Below, one piece after another: positions 23,011 to 34,350 of a stretch of 64,000 nucleotides of DNA. The translations under genes were made by a program, and so were the position numbers. Location: contig NC_067196.1 of the NCBI RefSeq assembly GCF_000699445.3, positions 90,002,364-90,066,363 of the forward strand, in the 5' to 3' direction. The notes under the pieces are model-generated. The model was not told the origin of the DNA and searched no databases. It saw nothing but the letters and a program-made list of their open reading frames with translations. How positions within the stretch are numbered: position 1 is the first letter of the stretch; every line of letters starts with the position of its first letter. The DNA is from Schistosoma haematobium. Its lineage: Eukaryota > Platyhelminthes > Trematoda > Strigeidida > Schistosomatidae.

Positions 23011-23455
23011 AAAAAAATTCGTTAGTTAAGTTATATCCGGCCATGGAAGGGATAGGGGGGTCAAGAATTTCTTCTGTACACATAAATTGGGGTTAAATGT
23101 ACGAATTCCTATGGCTTCAGTTATATTCAGTTGAGAAATGATGGAGGTATACGATAGATCACTTGAAATGATTCCGATTTATTAACATTATAACCACTGT
23201 CAATTAGATGTGGCAACATAGAACTGCGTATTGTTTTTATCTGATGACGATCTACATGAAAGTAATTGTTCACTTACATGTGTTTTTCTAATTTTCATAA
23301 TCGCTTTCTTTAATGAACTCAAAAAAGCATCAAATTTCACATTGTTTCATTGCACTGTAAATTAAATTTGTTCTAAACTGAAAAAGAAAAGCTAATATAT
23401 TGTTAAGTGATGAATGATGTGATTATGTCAAATTTCATCTTCTAACATTTACATT
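23011..23455. other. Unassigned AT-rich stretch
   Basis: No recognised feature. Confidence 0.4.
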
Positions 23456-23730
23456 TAAATGTTAACCAACAACAAGGTTAGAATTTTCAATACAACTGTC
23501 ATCACAGTTCTGCTGTATGAGTCAGAAATTTGGACAACTACCACAACCATGATTCAGAAGATACAAGCGTTTAGTAACAGTTGTCTACACAAAATACTTC
23601 GTATCCGTTGGCCAGACACTATCAGCAACAATCTACTCTAGGAAAGAATAAAGCAGATTCCAGTAGAGGAAGAAATCAGGAAGAAGTACTGAAAATGGGT
23701 AGGACACACATTGAAGAAAGCAATCAACTG
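23456..23730 (+). pseudogene. LINE A fragment fused to PLE-2
   Basis: VRIFNTTVITVLLYESEIW, QKIQAFSNSCLHKILRIRWP and the WVGHTLKKAIN equivalent match the LINE A ORF. It stops at GCAATCAACTGC and the next base begins PLE-2 GIY-YIG sequence. No tail separates them. Confidence 0.78.
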
Positions 23731-24194
23731 CATATGTGGAGAAAGCTATATTGGGTACACTGCCAGACAACTGAACCAAATATTTAGTGAACACCTTCCT
23801 TTGTGATTAGGAAAAGGTACTATCAAGTCAATACGCAGCTCGGCTCTATTACATTTGATCGACAATGTTCATGTCGTAGACAGAAATAAGTCATTTAAAG
23901 TTATTTATCATATTCCTACTAGTTTTCCTTATGGTGTTTGATCTCGTCTCTTACACATAGTAGAAGCTATAAGAATTCGAGCTAACAATCCAAGTGTTTG
24001 TATTCATAAGAAATTTGTAACACCCTTATCTCTCCCTTGGCCTTAATAAATGATTTTATTTATTATCGTTTTCCTTACTCTTTCTTCCTTTATTTTTCTC
24101 CACCCCCATCTACTAATTTATTTTATTTTCTCTCAAATATACGTTTCACGGTTCAATTATCTGAACACTTCTTATTACATTATCTAATAATTTT
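23731..24194 (+). pseudogene. Penelope-like element 2: GIY-YIG part and 3' UTR
   Basis: Plus strand reads ICGESYIGYTARQLNQIFSEH (YIG motif and the conserved R..EH), then after an internal stop and frame change IKSIRSSALLHLIDNVHVVD, KSFKVIYHIPTSFPYGV and LSLPWP with a stop near 24047. These are GIY-YIG endonuclease features of PLEs. The reverse transcriptase is absent. The 3' UTR continues to the SINE and is shared with 5330-5488. Confidence 0.8.
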
Positions 24195-24315
24195 ATAAAT
24201 GTTATGTCACTGATTGAAATCATGAGTCAATTGAAGCTAGACCACCATGAAAGATCTGGGAGTAATGGACGGCCGTTTCGTTCTAGTATGCGATTCCTCA
24301 GTAGTGCGCTGTCTA
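24195..24315 (-). mobile_element. Hammerhead SINE-2 antisense 3' fragment in PLE-2
   Basis: GATTGAAATCATGAGTCAATTG..GGACGGCCGTTTCGTTCTAG matches SINE-2. The core CTGAGGA and GAAA are kept but stems I and II have mismatches. The insertion site is the same as at 5489. Confidence 0.78.
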
Positions 24316-24570
24316 TATTTTTGTAATCATTGACCTATTTCCCATTATGTAACATTGATTTGAGCCTTTATTATTCTTATCAAAACTAGTACACCTGTTA
24401 TCCCACTTATTATGTAATCTATTCCATTGTTACCACTGTCCCATAAACTACCTTGATTGGTTTAATAATGTCGTATATGTATATAAATACATTACTGTAT
24501 ATTAGAGTAAAGCTTTTTGGGGATCTAATATTGCTGGCTTATATCAATGTTATTGTAATTGTACCAATTA
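24316..24570 (+). mobile_element. PLE-2 3' flank, second copy
   Basis: Matches 5593-5626 and then 6255-6680. Copy one has extra LTR and purine-tract sequence in between, which is absent here. Confidence 0.6.
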
Positions 24571-25020
24571 TTGAAATAAATTCGGATCACAATTAGTATC
24601 TTCATGGTTCAGCATACCTTAATTTGTTACGAATTCATCATTAAACTATTTGTAACAACATTCGAATAACCTTGACACTATTATAAAGGTCATTTTATGT
24701 CTGGTCTATAAAATGCTTTTACATCAATAAGTTCATTTTCATTTATTATAATAAAATTTGATTGGTTAGAATAAAGATAAATAATCAATACTTTTCAAGG
24801 TCATTTAATGGCAAAGGTCATAATGGTTTAATTTTAAATGAACCTTAATTATATGAATCATGAATAAATCAATGTTGACTAATTCATTAACAAATAAATA
24901 AGTGAAGATAGAAACTATTTAATATGAATATTGAACTATGTGAAATGAATTTGGATGATTTTTTTTTTAATAAATTGAATAATGAACAGTATAAACATGA
25001 AACAACATGTTTTTCTAACA
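24571..25020. other. Unassigned AT-rich stretch
   Basis: No recognised feature. Confidence 0.4.
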
Positions 25021-25053
25021 TTTTTGTTGTTGTTGTTGTTGTTGTTGTTGTTG
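25021..25053. repeat. (TTG)n microsatellite
   Basis: About ten GTT triplets next to the SINE-2 3' end. Confidence 0.9.
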
Positions 25054-26160
25054 ACTCATGATATCAACCATTGAAATTACTACAATCTCTACAAAACCTC
25101 TTTTGTTATGAATCAACATATGCTCACTAGTCATTGGTTTCAAGAGATATTTCATGAAGTTGTAGTGAGAAGCAATGATCCGTGGAGTTCGATCGGGTCA
25201 GTTGTGAGATAGTAACTCACTGATGACAATGGTGGATTACTTACTTACTTACTTACTTACGCCTGTTACTCCCAATGGAGCATAGGCCGCCGACCAGCAT
25301 TCTCCAACCCACTCTGTCCTGAGCCTTCTTTTCTAGTTCCATCCAATTCTTGTTCATTTTTCTCATGTCTATCTTCATTTCTCGGCGTAATGTGTTCTTT
25401 AGTCTTCCTCTCCTCCTTTGACCTTCAGGATTCCATGTGAGGGCTTGTCTTGTGACGCAGTTGGGTGCTTTCCTCAATGTGTGTCCTATCCACTTCCAGC
25501 GCTTCTTCCTGACTTCTTCCTCCGCTGGGATCTGGTTTGTTTTTTCCCACAGTAGGTTGTTGCTAATAGTGTCCGGCCAATGGATCTGAAGTATTTTGCG
25601 TAGACAACTGTTAATAAACACCTGTATTTTCTGGATGATGGCTCTCGTAGTTCTCCAGGTTTCTGCCCCATACAGTAGAACTGTCTTGACATTTGTATTG
25701 AAAATCCTGAACTTGGTGTTGGTTGACAGTTGCTTTGAGTTCCAGATGTTCTTCAGTTGTAAATATGCTGCTCTTGTTTTGCCGATCCGCGCCTTCACAT
25801 CAGCATCAGATCCACCCTGTTCATCAATGACGCTGCCCAAATACGTAAAGGTTTTTACATCTTCCAAATCTTCTCCGTCAATTGTGATTGGATTGGTGGA
25901 TATGTCACTCTATTTCATGGATTAGTTGAAGTTAGACATTAACATCGTTGGAGGCCGGTTGGCTCCGTGGACTAGAGATTAAGCGTTCGTGCACGAGATC
26001 GATATATCCTGTGTTCGAATCCCATGAGGTAGGATAGTGGATGCTCACTGTTGAGGAGTTCTACAATAGGATGAGTTGGCCATCCAGTGGTTCCAGGTTT
26101 TCTATGATAGTCTAGCTTAAATTGAAATTATTACAATATCCACAAAACCCCTTCTGGTAT
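25054..26160 (+). mobile_element. Hammerhead SINE-2 copies split by LINE A
   Basis: A 3' end (25054-25105) is followed by SINE-2 5' sequence (GTTCGATCGGGTCAGTTGTG, 25188 on). LINE A interrupts at 25238, and SINE-2 resumes at 25902 with GGATTAGTTGAAGTTAGAC, B box GTGTTCGAATCCC and the 3' end CTTAAATTGAAATTATTACAATATCC. The ribozyme core reads TTGAGGA and GAGT, dead. Confidence 0.85.
25238..25893 (-). pseudogene. RTE-like LINE A, 5'-truncated, with target duplication
   Basis: The best copy of the LINE A 3' end. One 204-codon minus-strand frame runs [69 protein letters not shown] and [17 protein letters not shown], ending CSIGSNRRK and a stop. (TAAG)n follows directly. An 8-bp duplication TGGTGGAT lies at 25230-25237 and 25894-25901. 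Only the C-terminal thumb and tail of the protein remain, so the copy cannot move itself. Confidence 0.9.
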
Positions 26161-26374
26161 GAATTTAATATAATTGGTCAGTTTAAGCTTAAATCGCATT
26201 GAATTATAGTTTGTAAGAAGGTATTTCCTTGTAGATTATTACACTTTTATTCTGTCATCGACTAGTGTTACTTAGTTATTTTGTTTATTTTGAGTGGAAG
26301 TAAACTTCTTTGTTATTGAAGTATTTTTTTGTGACTTTTATTTTGAAATTCTATGAAAAAGACTACCTAAGATT
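26161..26374. other. Unassigned AT-rich stretch
   Basis: No recognised feature. Confidence 0.35.
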
Positions 26375-26785
26375 ACTTATTTACTCCCGTTACTCCTCGT
26401 AGAGAAGCGTTGGCCGCCCAACCGCATTTTCCATCCAACCCTGCCCTGGGTAATCTTTTCAAGCTTCTTCCAGTTGTTATTCATCCTTTTTATATCTGCT
26501 CTTTGGCCTTCCTCTTTTTCGCTTCCCTTCATGATTCCAAGTTAGGGCTTGTCTCGTGATGCAGTTTGACGATTTGCGTAGTGTATGTCCTATCCATTTC
26601 CATCGTCTTTTCATAGTTTCCTCTTCAGCTAGAAGTTGGTTTGTTCTCTCCCACAAAAGGCTGTTGCTGATATTATCCGACTAATGTATATTTAGTATCT
26701 TACGTAGACAACTGTTTATCAATACTTGTATTTTTTTGATGATGGTTGTAGTGGCACTCCAAGTTTCAGCCCCGTACAAACACTA
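26375..26785 (-). pseudogene. RTE-like LINE A2, 5'-truncated
   Basis: Same layout as LINE A in reverse: tail ACTTATTTACTC, the CSTRSNGS-like end, [13 protein letters not shown] equivalent, LLWERTNQL, and SATWSLKLGV before truncation near the AAACACTATGATAC boundary. Sequence differs enough from 25238-25893 to be another subfamily. Confidence 0.72.
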
Positions 26786-27595
26786 TGATACACTCTGTAA
26801 CATCAATCTCAATTATGTATGCAATCGATTAGCTACTCGAACAATTGAAGTCACTTCATGTGTTGATAAGGATTAAGTCTATTGATCATGGACAGTATAA
26901 AGTAATGTGGCGTTAAGTGGTTTGGAGAAAGAAACGGAAAATACATCTTGATCCATATCTCATCCAAAGTGGCAACAATGAGTATCTAGAATCTTCAGGA
27001 GACTAATGTCCTCCCCATCAAAATGACAACCATATTACACAATATTATGGGTGGAGACGAAACTACTGACAACTTGTTGAACTCAGAAAGTTATACTGAA
27101 TAATGGTAATTAATACTATGCTGCTATGGTCCTTAGTACTGTTGGAATTATTTTAATGAAAGTGCCGTGTGGATTTAGTTTAAATAAATCCTTGATCATC
27201 TTCAGGAACTATGGAACCAGTTTTTGAATTAGTTAGCAAACATACAATTGATTAATACTCAGTGACCAATTAATGTAAATATCTCAGTATAAATGATGAC
27301 GAAATGGGATTCGAAATTTTAGTGTTATTGATCTAGACTGTAACACTAGTTGACATGAGTCCACCAATGATAGCCTCAGGATCCCCCATGTTTATAAATA
27401 CTCATTGATGACAATTATAAACCCAGATGACACTTGAATTAACCAGGGATTTTTGTTGGTTACCAGTGTCTAAACAAAAATAACTTAGTTACTACTCAAA
27501 ATTTTATTGGAATAATCTAATCTCATATTTACATAATTTAAATCACAAACTGAACCCCAGGCAATGGATTGGGGCAGCTAAATATTGCATAGTGA
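26786..27595. other. Unassigned stretch
   Basis: No coding family or repeat recognised. Confidence 0.4.
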
Positions 27596-28040
27596 TAGAA
27601 GTTAGACATTAATGTCATTGGTCTAGAAGTAAACAATGAGCACATGAAACTGTGGTTCTTTGTTCGAATTCCCAGATGTAGGGTCGTCTATGCGCTCTAA
27701 TTAAGAGTTCCATACAAGAACGAAACTGCTCTCCAATGCTTTCAAGTCTTCAACGATAGTCTAACTAAGATCAGTCGATGGTCAAAAGAAAAGGAATACT
27801 CCAATTACCAAAAATTCTCTAATATAAATCTAATATTTTTCAAATGCCACTAAGCATTATTAGGTTAAATCTGAAAATTATGTCCTGCATTTCCATAACT
27901 GCTGACACCACATTCACATAGTCGCGCGTGTGGGATCGTAGATGCTCACTGCTGAGAATTCATATAACCATGAGGAATCAACCATTCAGTGCTTTCAGGT
28001 TTTCTATACTGATCTACGTAAATGAACTCATGAATCCAAT
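27596..28040 (+). mobile_element. Two degraded SINE-2 sense copies
   Basis: 27600-27790 keeps GAAGTTAGACATTAATGTC, TTGTTCGAATTCC (B box) and ATAGTCTAACTAAGATCAG. 27925-28040 keeps GGGATCGTAGATGCTCACTGCTGAG and TGCTTTCAGGTTTTCTAT. Both hammerheads have lost core residues. Confidence 0.65.
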
Positions 28041-28219
28041 TAATCACATCATTACGTCTTTTTTATTTTGGCTGTCTACTAGATTAGTAATCTTATTTAC
28101 TCATTTTATTTTTACGTATGTTCAGGTTTTACTTATTACACAATTAGTTGTATCTAACCATCTGGACTTTTGTTACTATCACTGAGATAGAATGTATATG
28201 TATAACATTCTATCTCACA

Positions 28220-28301
<82 letters not shown>

Positions 28302-28470
28302 ACATTTAATCTCAGTGATAGTAACAAAAGTCCAAAGGGTTAGATACACTAATTATGTAATGAGTAAAACCTGGTACAAAGTAAAAATAAAATGAGTAAT
28401 GCTCAGGTATTTTAATTAAGATTACTAATCTAGTAGACAGTCGAAATAAAAAAATGTAATGATGTAATTA
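28040..28470. repeat. Long palindrome centred on (TA)n
   Basis: The left arm (28040-28187, for example CTGTCTACTAGATTAGTAATC and GGACTTTTGTTACTATCACT) is the reverse complement of the right arm (28308-28470), with a few substitutions and one indel of about 15 bp. The centre holds ATAGAATG..CATTCTATCTCAC and then about 39 TA units (28219-28297). It could be a fold-back/MITE element or a hairpin-forming site. No ORF of interest. Confidence 0.9.
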
Positions 28471-29435
28471 GTGAGAAGAAAGAAAGGTTTATATAATGTT
28501 TAGTCAGATGGTTTTGTAATCGAACAATCTGAAGTAGTTTGTATGTCTCTCTGCTAATACTAACTCTGGCAAATGATTACTATTTGTACCTGAATGAGTT
28601 CAAGTTCTTTGCTTAGTCTCTTTTTTCTTTATCCCAGCTGTTCATCTATATTATTCAGTTTATAGTCTTTCTCATATCCACGAATGTTCCACAAACGATG
28701 TGACAACTTTTTAAATACTTTTAGATTGTAACGGATTTTGGAACCAAGAGAGTCTACATGAGGCGTTGACTAGCATTACCCACAGTAGTTTTATCGTTTA
28801 TCTGTAAGATTTTTATATTTAGTTGTGATTATAGTTCGAGTGAGTGATTAGCACGATCTCGGCCACCCGGTTTTGCCGCTTGCTTCAGTCTTTTGGGGAA
28901 AATGATCACCCACCAACCAGGGAGCACTATACAGAAGTGTAAGTTAGAATTTTCCCCCGAATCCAATCTATTAAATTTATGTGTTTTTAAAGTAACTTCG
29001 AACTAAACTAAATGTCCATTTAGGTAGTACCTTAGTAGCATGTATCCGTGATATTATGTAAGAATAAAACTTGAAAATACAGAACTGTTAATCACCACAG
29101 TAATATTAGGCCACCAACTTGGAATCCAATTGTCCCCACTTCCATCTTCAATCCACTTGTTATATATTTTGATTGAGACTACTAATATTAGTGTCCGGAA
29201 AAACGAGTGATTAAATTGTGATCAACAACTTGAACAAATGATCCCTTTGGTGAATTAATCTAAAGAGAAAGACACCTTTAATAATGTATAATATAAAGCT
29301 CGACAGGATCACAAATGCACCGATTGATTTCTGCATCCATTAACCATTAAATGTTTGGATGAATACATTCATAGTAATATCAACACCTTTCAATAAAAAA
29401 TTGTCTAACTGATGTTTTGTGAACACACTAATTAC
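28471..29435. other. Unassigned stretch
   Basis: Includes a short GC-richer part (28860-28935) with no match elsewhere in the window. No gene recognised. Confidence 0.4.
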
Positions 29436-29760
29436 ATTACTAAGAGTTTGTGATTCTCATTTTTTATATTCAAGACTGAAATTGGTCAGTCTATGATAAC
29501 ATATATGAGGATTACTCCGATATGCCATTGCCACAGGTTTCACTACGTGTGACTAGCAGCTGAATTCAGGATGTATATTTCGTCGTTCCTGGTCTACTAA
29601 GTGTATCTGCATTTAAGTGTTGTTGCATATACTGAGACTTTATTCACTCTCTAATGACAACACCGAAAACCAAAGTCATTTAGATAACTAGTCCTCAAAT
29701 AAACCTAACGTGCGTGTTGAATTTCATTTCTAGCCACAAACCACTTGTCCTAAAAATATA
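29436..29760 (-). mobile_element. Old Sm-alpha-type SINE relic
   Basis: GACTAGCAGCTGAATTCAGG, TTTCGTCGTTCCTGG and TAAGTGTATCTGCATTTAAG recall antisense Sm-alpha sequence in the right order, with many changes. No working ribozyme core. Confidence 0.55.
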
Positions 29761-30411
29761 AGTAATTATGATTTAAAAGATATACAATCCATGAAATGTA
29801 CGTCAGTACAGCCGGATTGAAAACCTATATGAATATGTTGGAGACGGTAGCTCCCCGTTGAGCAAACTTATTTTTATGGGTGACCGTCAAGAATTATTCG
29901 GAAGTGAGATTGTGGAATCCTCAGTAAGAAGTCCTGACAGGCTCATCATCCTTTATAAACCACTATTAAGAATACAACTTGAAAATCGTCATTTTGTTAA
30001 GTAACTGAATTCTTCAAATCATTAAGAAGATAGCTACGCTTAATATATTTGTACTACTTACCTAGATATATGCTGAACTATATATGAAGTCAACTCTCCT
30101 ACAACAGATTTAGGGACGGTGTAATCATCAGACTTCAACAGGTTATGTGATCATTGTTATGGTACTGTGAAATCCAGTACCGCCTTCATGGTACCATAAG
30201 AATGATAATGAATAATTTTAGTTCACGACTCGGATACAAGAAACAAATCTTCAGACATTTTTGTATAAGATACTAAGAGATGACTTCCAAACTGATATAT
30301 TTTCTTTCAACTAGATCAAGAATAATTAGATAGACTCAACAACAGAGCTTAAAATTCAACTAAACATATTTTTATGGAGTACACTAGTCCAGATCATTAA
30401 CTCAATAACTT
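29761..30411. other. Unassigned stretch
   Basis: No recognised feature. Confidence 0.4.
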
Positions 30412-30717
30412 ACTTACGTCTGTTACCCTTCGTGGAGTAGAAACCCTTTCCAGATACTATTCATCCTTTTCATGTCTGCCTCCAATTCTTAACACAATGT
30501 ATTCTTTGACCTTCCAATAAAATGTAGCAACAATCTACTATGGGAGAGAACAAACCAAGTCCCAGTGGAAGAAGAAATCAGGAATATGTGTTAGAAGTCG
30601 ATACGACATACATTGAGGAAAGCAATCAACTGCGTCACAAGGCAAGCCCTCACATGCAATCCTCAAGGTCAAAGGAAAAGAGGACGACCAATGAACACAT
30701 TATGTCGACTAATGGAG

Positions 30718-30720
<3 letters not shown>
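30412..30720. pseudogene. LINE A fragments in inverted arrangement
   Basis: An antisense A/A2 3' end (ACTTACTTACGTCTGTTACCC, 30412-30518) is joined to a sense internal segment (30523-30719: GGGAGAGAACAAACC.., ACATTGAGGAAAGCAATCAACTGCGTC, ATTATGTCGACTAATGGAGA). The sense part stops about 150 bp before the normal LINE A end and runs straight into the GTAA array. Confidence 0.75.
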
Positions 30721-30781
<61 letters not shown>

Positions 30782-31448
30782 GTAAGTAAGTAAGTGAGTA
30801 AGTAAGTAAGTAAGTGAGTGAGTAGTAGTGAGTGAGTGAGTGAGTGAGTGAGTGAGTGAGTGAGTGAGTGAGTGAGTGAGTGAGTGAGTGAGTGAGTGAG
30901 TGAGTGAGTGAGTGAGTGAGTGAGTGAAGTGAGTGAGTGAGTGAGTGAGTGAGTGAGTGAGTGAGTGAGTGAGTGAGTGAGTGAGTGAGTGAGTGAAGTG
31001 AGTGAGTGAGTGAGTGAGTGAGTGAGTGAGTGAGTGAGTGAGTGAGTGAGTGAGTGAGGTGAGTGAGTGGTGAGGTGAGTGAGTGAGTGAGTGAGTGAGT
31101 GAGTGAGTGAGTGAGTGAGTGAGTGAGTGGTGAGTGAGTGAGTGAGTGAGTGAGGTGAGTGAGTGAGTGAGTGAGTGAGTGAGTGAGTGAGTGAGTGAGT
31201 GAGTGAGTGAGTGAGTGAGTGAGTGGTGAGTGAGTGAGTGAGTGAGTGAGTGAGTGAGTGAGTGAGTGAGTGAGTGAGTGAGTGAGTGGGTGAGTGAGTG
31301 AGTGAGAGTGAGTGAGTGAAGTGAGTGAGTGAGTGAGTGAGTGAGTGAGTGAGTGAGTGAGTGAGTGAGTGAGTGAGTGAGTGAGTGAGTGAGGTGAGTG
31401 AGTGAGTGAGTGAGTGAGTGAGTGAGTGAGTGAGTGAGTGAGTGAGTG

Positions 31449-31483
<35 letters not shown>

Positions 31484-31492
31484 GAGTGAGTG

Positions 31493-31587
<95 letters not shown>
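30720..31587 (+). repeat. 868-bp (GTAA)n-(GTGA)n-(GTAA)n array
   Basis: Outer blocks are GTAA units (about 30720-30815 and 31449-31587). The middle block is GTGA with scattered one-base gains or losses (GTGAA, GTGGT, GTGAG-G). The long minus-strand frame here (Leu-Thr-His-Ser and Leu-Thr-Tyr-Leu repeats) is just this array translated. LINE A tails are short GTAA runs, and the array directly follows a LINE A fragment, so an expanded tail is the likely origin. Confidence 0.93.
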
Positions 31588-32344
31588 TGTCTCTGTCTTC
31601 GATTGATTTATTCAAGAGAATATTGTACATACACATACACAAATATATACACAGAATAACATACTAGACACATATTCTTCATCTGAATTATTGACTAGTT
31701 TCTAAGGTATCATTATTGTTTTTTAAAAAAAAGAAGATTCTTATTGAATTTAACTTATACTCTAATGATAATTCATTGTAAGTTAATTACTATGATTATT
31801 ATTATTATTATTGGAATCAATGTTAGTTACTAAGAGAAATCTTAATGATGATTACAAGTTTTAACAAAATTATTTTTTAATAATTAACACTAATCGAATA
31901 CAAACAAGTTCAGTCATGATTGAAAATTTTTGTTTTTTTCTCTTTTTTTTCTTTATTCGTTTTAATTTATTTATTACCTCATAGTAAAATAACATTCCAT
32001 TTTTATTTGGAAAAAAACCCGTTTTTTTCAAACAAAAACCAACTTTATTTGTTGTCATGTGTATATATAAATCAGAACTTTAAAAAGAAATAATAAGATA
32101 CATGTCGGCAATTATTATGGATACATGCATAGATACACATATACATGTACACACACACACACAAATACATACATAGATACATAGATGTAGATATAATCAT
32201 TCTTGTTCACAAACTACACTGATTGTTATATATGACCCAAATAACATTAGAAATACACTTCTCATTCATTCATTCATTTTTTTCTCTTAACTCTAAACAG
32301 TATTATTTCAATGACAAATGAAAATTGAACAGTCATAATCCAAT
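31588..32344. other. AT-rich stretch with simple repeats
   Basis: Short (TTA)n near 31795-31812, (CA)n near 32150-32162 and T-runs. No gene recognised. Confidence 0.5.
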
Positions 32345-32950
32345 CAGTATAAGGGTTGTGGAGATGATTAAGTTTTTGATTGAGATCATGCACCGATCGA
32401 TGTTAGACCAGCGTTGGAAACCTGGAAGCACTGGACGGCTGTTTTGTTCTATTGTGGGATTCTTCAGCAGTGTACATCCACAATCCCGCTCATGGGATTC
32501 GAGCCCAGGGCTTTCAGTTATGCGCGCGAACGCTTCACCTCCTGGACCACTGAGTCAGTCGGTATCCAATAGTGTTAGTGTCTAAAATCAACCAATCCAT
32601 GAAATTGCGTGAACATCTTCCACTGTACTGAGGTAGATACCTGTCTCTACCCGACACGGATTAGCTCCACTGATCACGGCTTCTCGCTAGAACTCTGAGA
32701 ATTCCCTCACGAAGGTAGTCACTAATGAGCACATGTTAATTATTAGTATAGGGGTTGTGGAGATTATCAAGTTTTTGATTGAGATTATGAACCGATAAAT
32801 ATTAGATCAACATTAAAAATCTGAAAGTATTGGACAATTGTTTCGCCCTAATATAAAACTCTTAACCAGTGAGCATCCATGATCAATCTTATACAAGGGA
32901 TTCGAATTTAGGATATTCAATCTTGTATACAAACATTTAACTTCACATTC
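32345..32950 (-). mobile_element. Two tandem antisense SINE-2 copies
   Basis: The first (32345-32735) is full length: 3' end, hammerhead, GATTCGAGCCCAGGG B box, A-box region, 5' part to AATGAGCACATG. The second (32745-32945) is more decayed. First ribozyme: CTGAAGA core is acceptable but GAAA reads AAAA. Both are expected to be dead. They run head to tail, unlike the fold-back pairs. Confidence 0.85.
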
Positions 32951-33304
32951 ATAATATCAACCTTAAATGTTTATTACTATTAATAAATGTTTCAACTCTC
33001 ATAAAGAAGTAATCAATAATTATGTAACCATAGCACCAAAAAAAACTATACAACATTGTGAATTCGATCGAAAATAAATCAGCTGATTAGTAGAAAGAAG
33101 ATCTCTCATTGAAATTATGATCAAATTAACTATTGTAAAGAATAGAATTCTTATTTAGATAATCAAATAATTTTCAATATTTAGAGTTTTTTTTTTAAAA
33201 AATAATTCTGTTACCTAATTATGAACTTATTGTCAATATACAACATATAGATAGGACTCAAAAATCATATAAGAAGTTGTAGTCAGGACACTTCAAACAA
33301 GTTA
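32951..33304. other. Unassigned AT-rich stretch
   Basis: No recognised feature. Confidence 0.4.
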
Positions 33305-33640
33305 CTATTGCACTGGTTGAAATCATGAGTCAGTTGAAGCTAGATCACCGTGGGAAACCTAGGAGCACTGGACGGCTGTTTTGTTCTAGTATGGGACTCC
33401 TCAGCAGTGCGTACCCACGATCCTGCCCCCCGCGAGATTCGGACCCAGGACCTATCAGTTTGGCGCCAGGAGCTTAACCAACGAGACCACTGAGACGGCA
33501 TCTAACAGTGTTAATGTCTAACTTCAACCAATTCACAAATTTGCGCCACCATACACCATTGTCTTCAGTGAGTTCCTATCTCACAACAGATCTGCTTAAA
33601 TTCCACTGGTAACGGATTTTCACCATTGTTCAAAACTAGA
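33305..33640 (-). mobile_element. SINE-2, antisense, full length
   Basis: GGTTGAAATCATGAGTCAGTTG at the left, B box in GATTCGGACCCAGG, A-box region GACCACTGAGACGGC, and 5' sequence to CCACTGGTAACGG. Ribozyme: core CTGAGGA and stem I GCACTG/CAGTGC intact, but the conserved GAAA is AAAA, so it is inactive by one base. Confidence 0.86.
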
Positions 33641-34135
33641 ATAAAGAAAAACTTATTGGATTCTCTGTGGCTTTCAATGATTCCCAAATTGGGACATTGA
33701 TTTGTTTTAAGAAGATGGAAATTAAATGTCTTTGGTATATTTCTAATTATCGTGTAGATGACTTTGAACTCTCAGTCTAATATGAGACCTTTTATAGATC
33801 TACTTCTACCTTTCTTTTTAATGTTTATATCAAGTATTTTCATTGATACAAGAGTTATGGATACATTTGGAGTTCTAAAGTTTGTTCTGTTGTCAACATA
33901 TCCCAGTGAATATACATTTTCGATAAGTATTCCTTTTGGAAGGTTTGTTCTGATGAGATAATCAGTAGAACTTTCATATTTATTCAGCGAAAGATCACGT
34001 CATACAAGACCTTTGTGATATCTTCTTTCATTCTATACGTGATCCTTTAGGATCGATAATGTTTTGTGTGCTTGTTAATATCTCACCTGTGTTTTTACGG
34101 ACATCTGATTAATGATTATAAACATGTTGAAAATA
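33641..34135. other. Unassigned AT-rich stretch
   Basis: The frame at 33758-33961 shows no recognisable family. Confidence 0.4.
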
Positions 34136-34305
34136 TAACATTTGCAATTGATTGATCACTGAATGGTGGTCAATGTCATATGTGTCAAGTCCTTCTTAGT
34201 GCAGATCGAATGCTATCGACCAAGTTGCAATGTGCCCACTAGTCTAGGTGACTCGACATTGCGTGCACTACGTTGAGATAAGATGATGGTTGGAAGTAGT
34301 CAACA

Positions 34306-34350
34306 GGAAACCCTGGTTTCTTGCCACTTGGCACTCGTCAGTAAGGTGTA
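34306..34350 (-). ncRNA. Hammerhead ribozyme of SINE-3, deleted near cleavage site
   Basis: Minus strand: CTGACGA, stem II TGCC/GGCA (loop AAGT), GAAA present. After GAAACC the sequence is AGGGTTTCC instead of TAGGTCCAAGGTTTCC, so stem III and the GTC cleavage triplet are lost. Confidence 0.72.

Noticed and set aside
30650..31642. 330-codon minus-strand frame rich in Leu-Thr-His-Ser
   Set aside because: It is the GTAA/GTGA array read in a frame without stops; a 4-bp repeat is open in all phases when no stop occurs. No signal or domain.
33758..33961. Hydrophobic 67-codon frame as a small membrane protein
   Set aside because: AT-rich DNA yields such frames by chance; no family, splice or repeat support.
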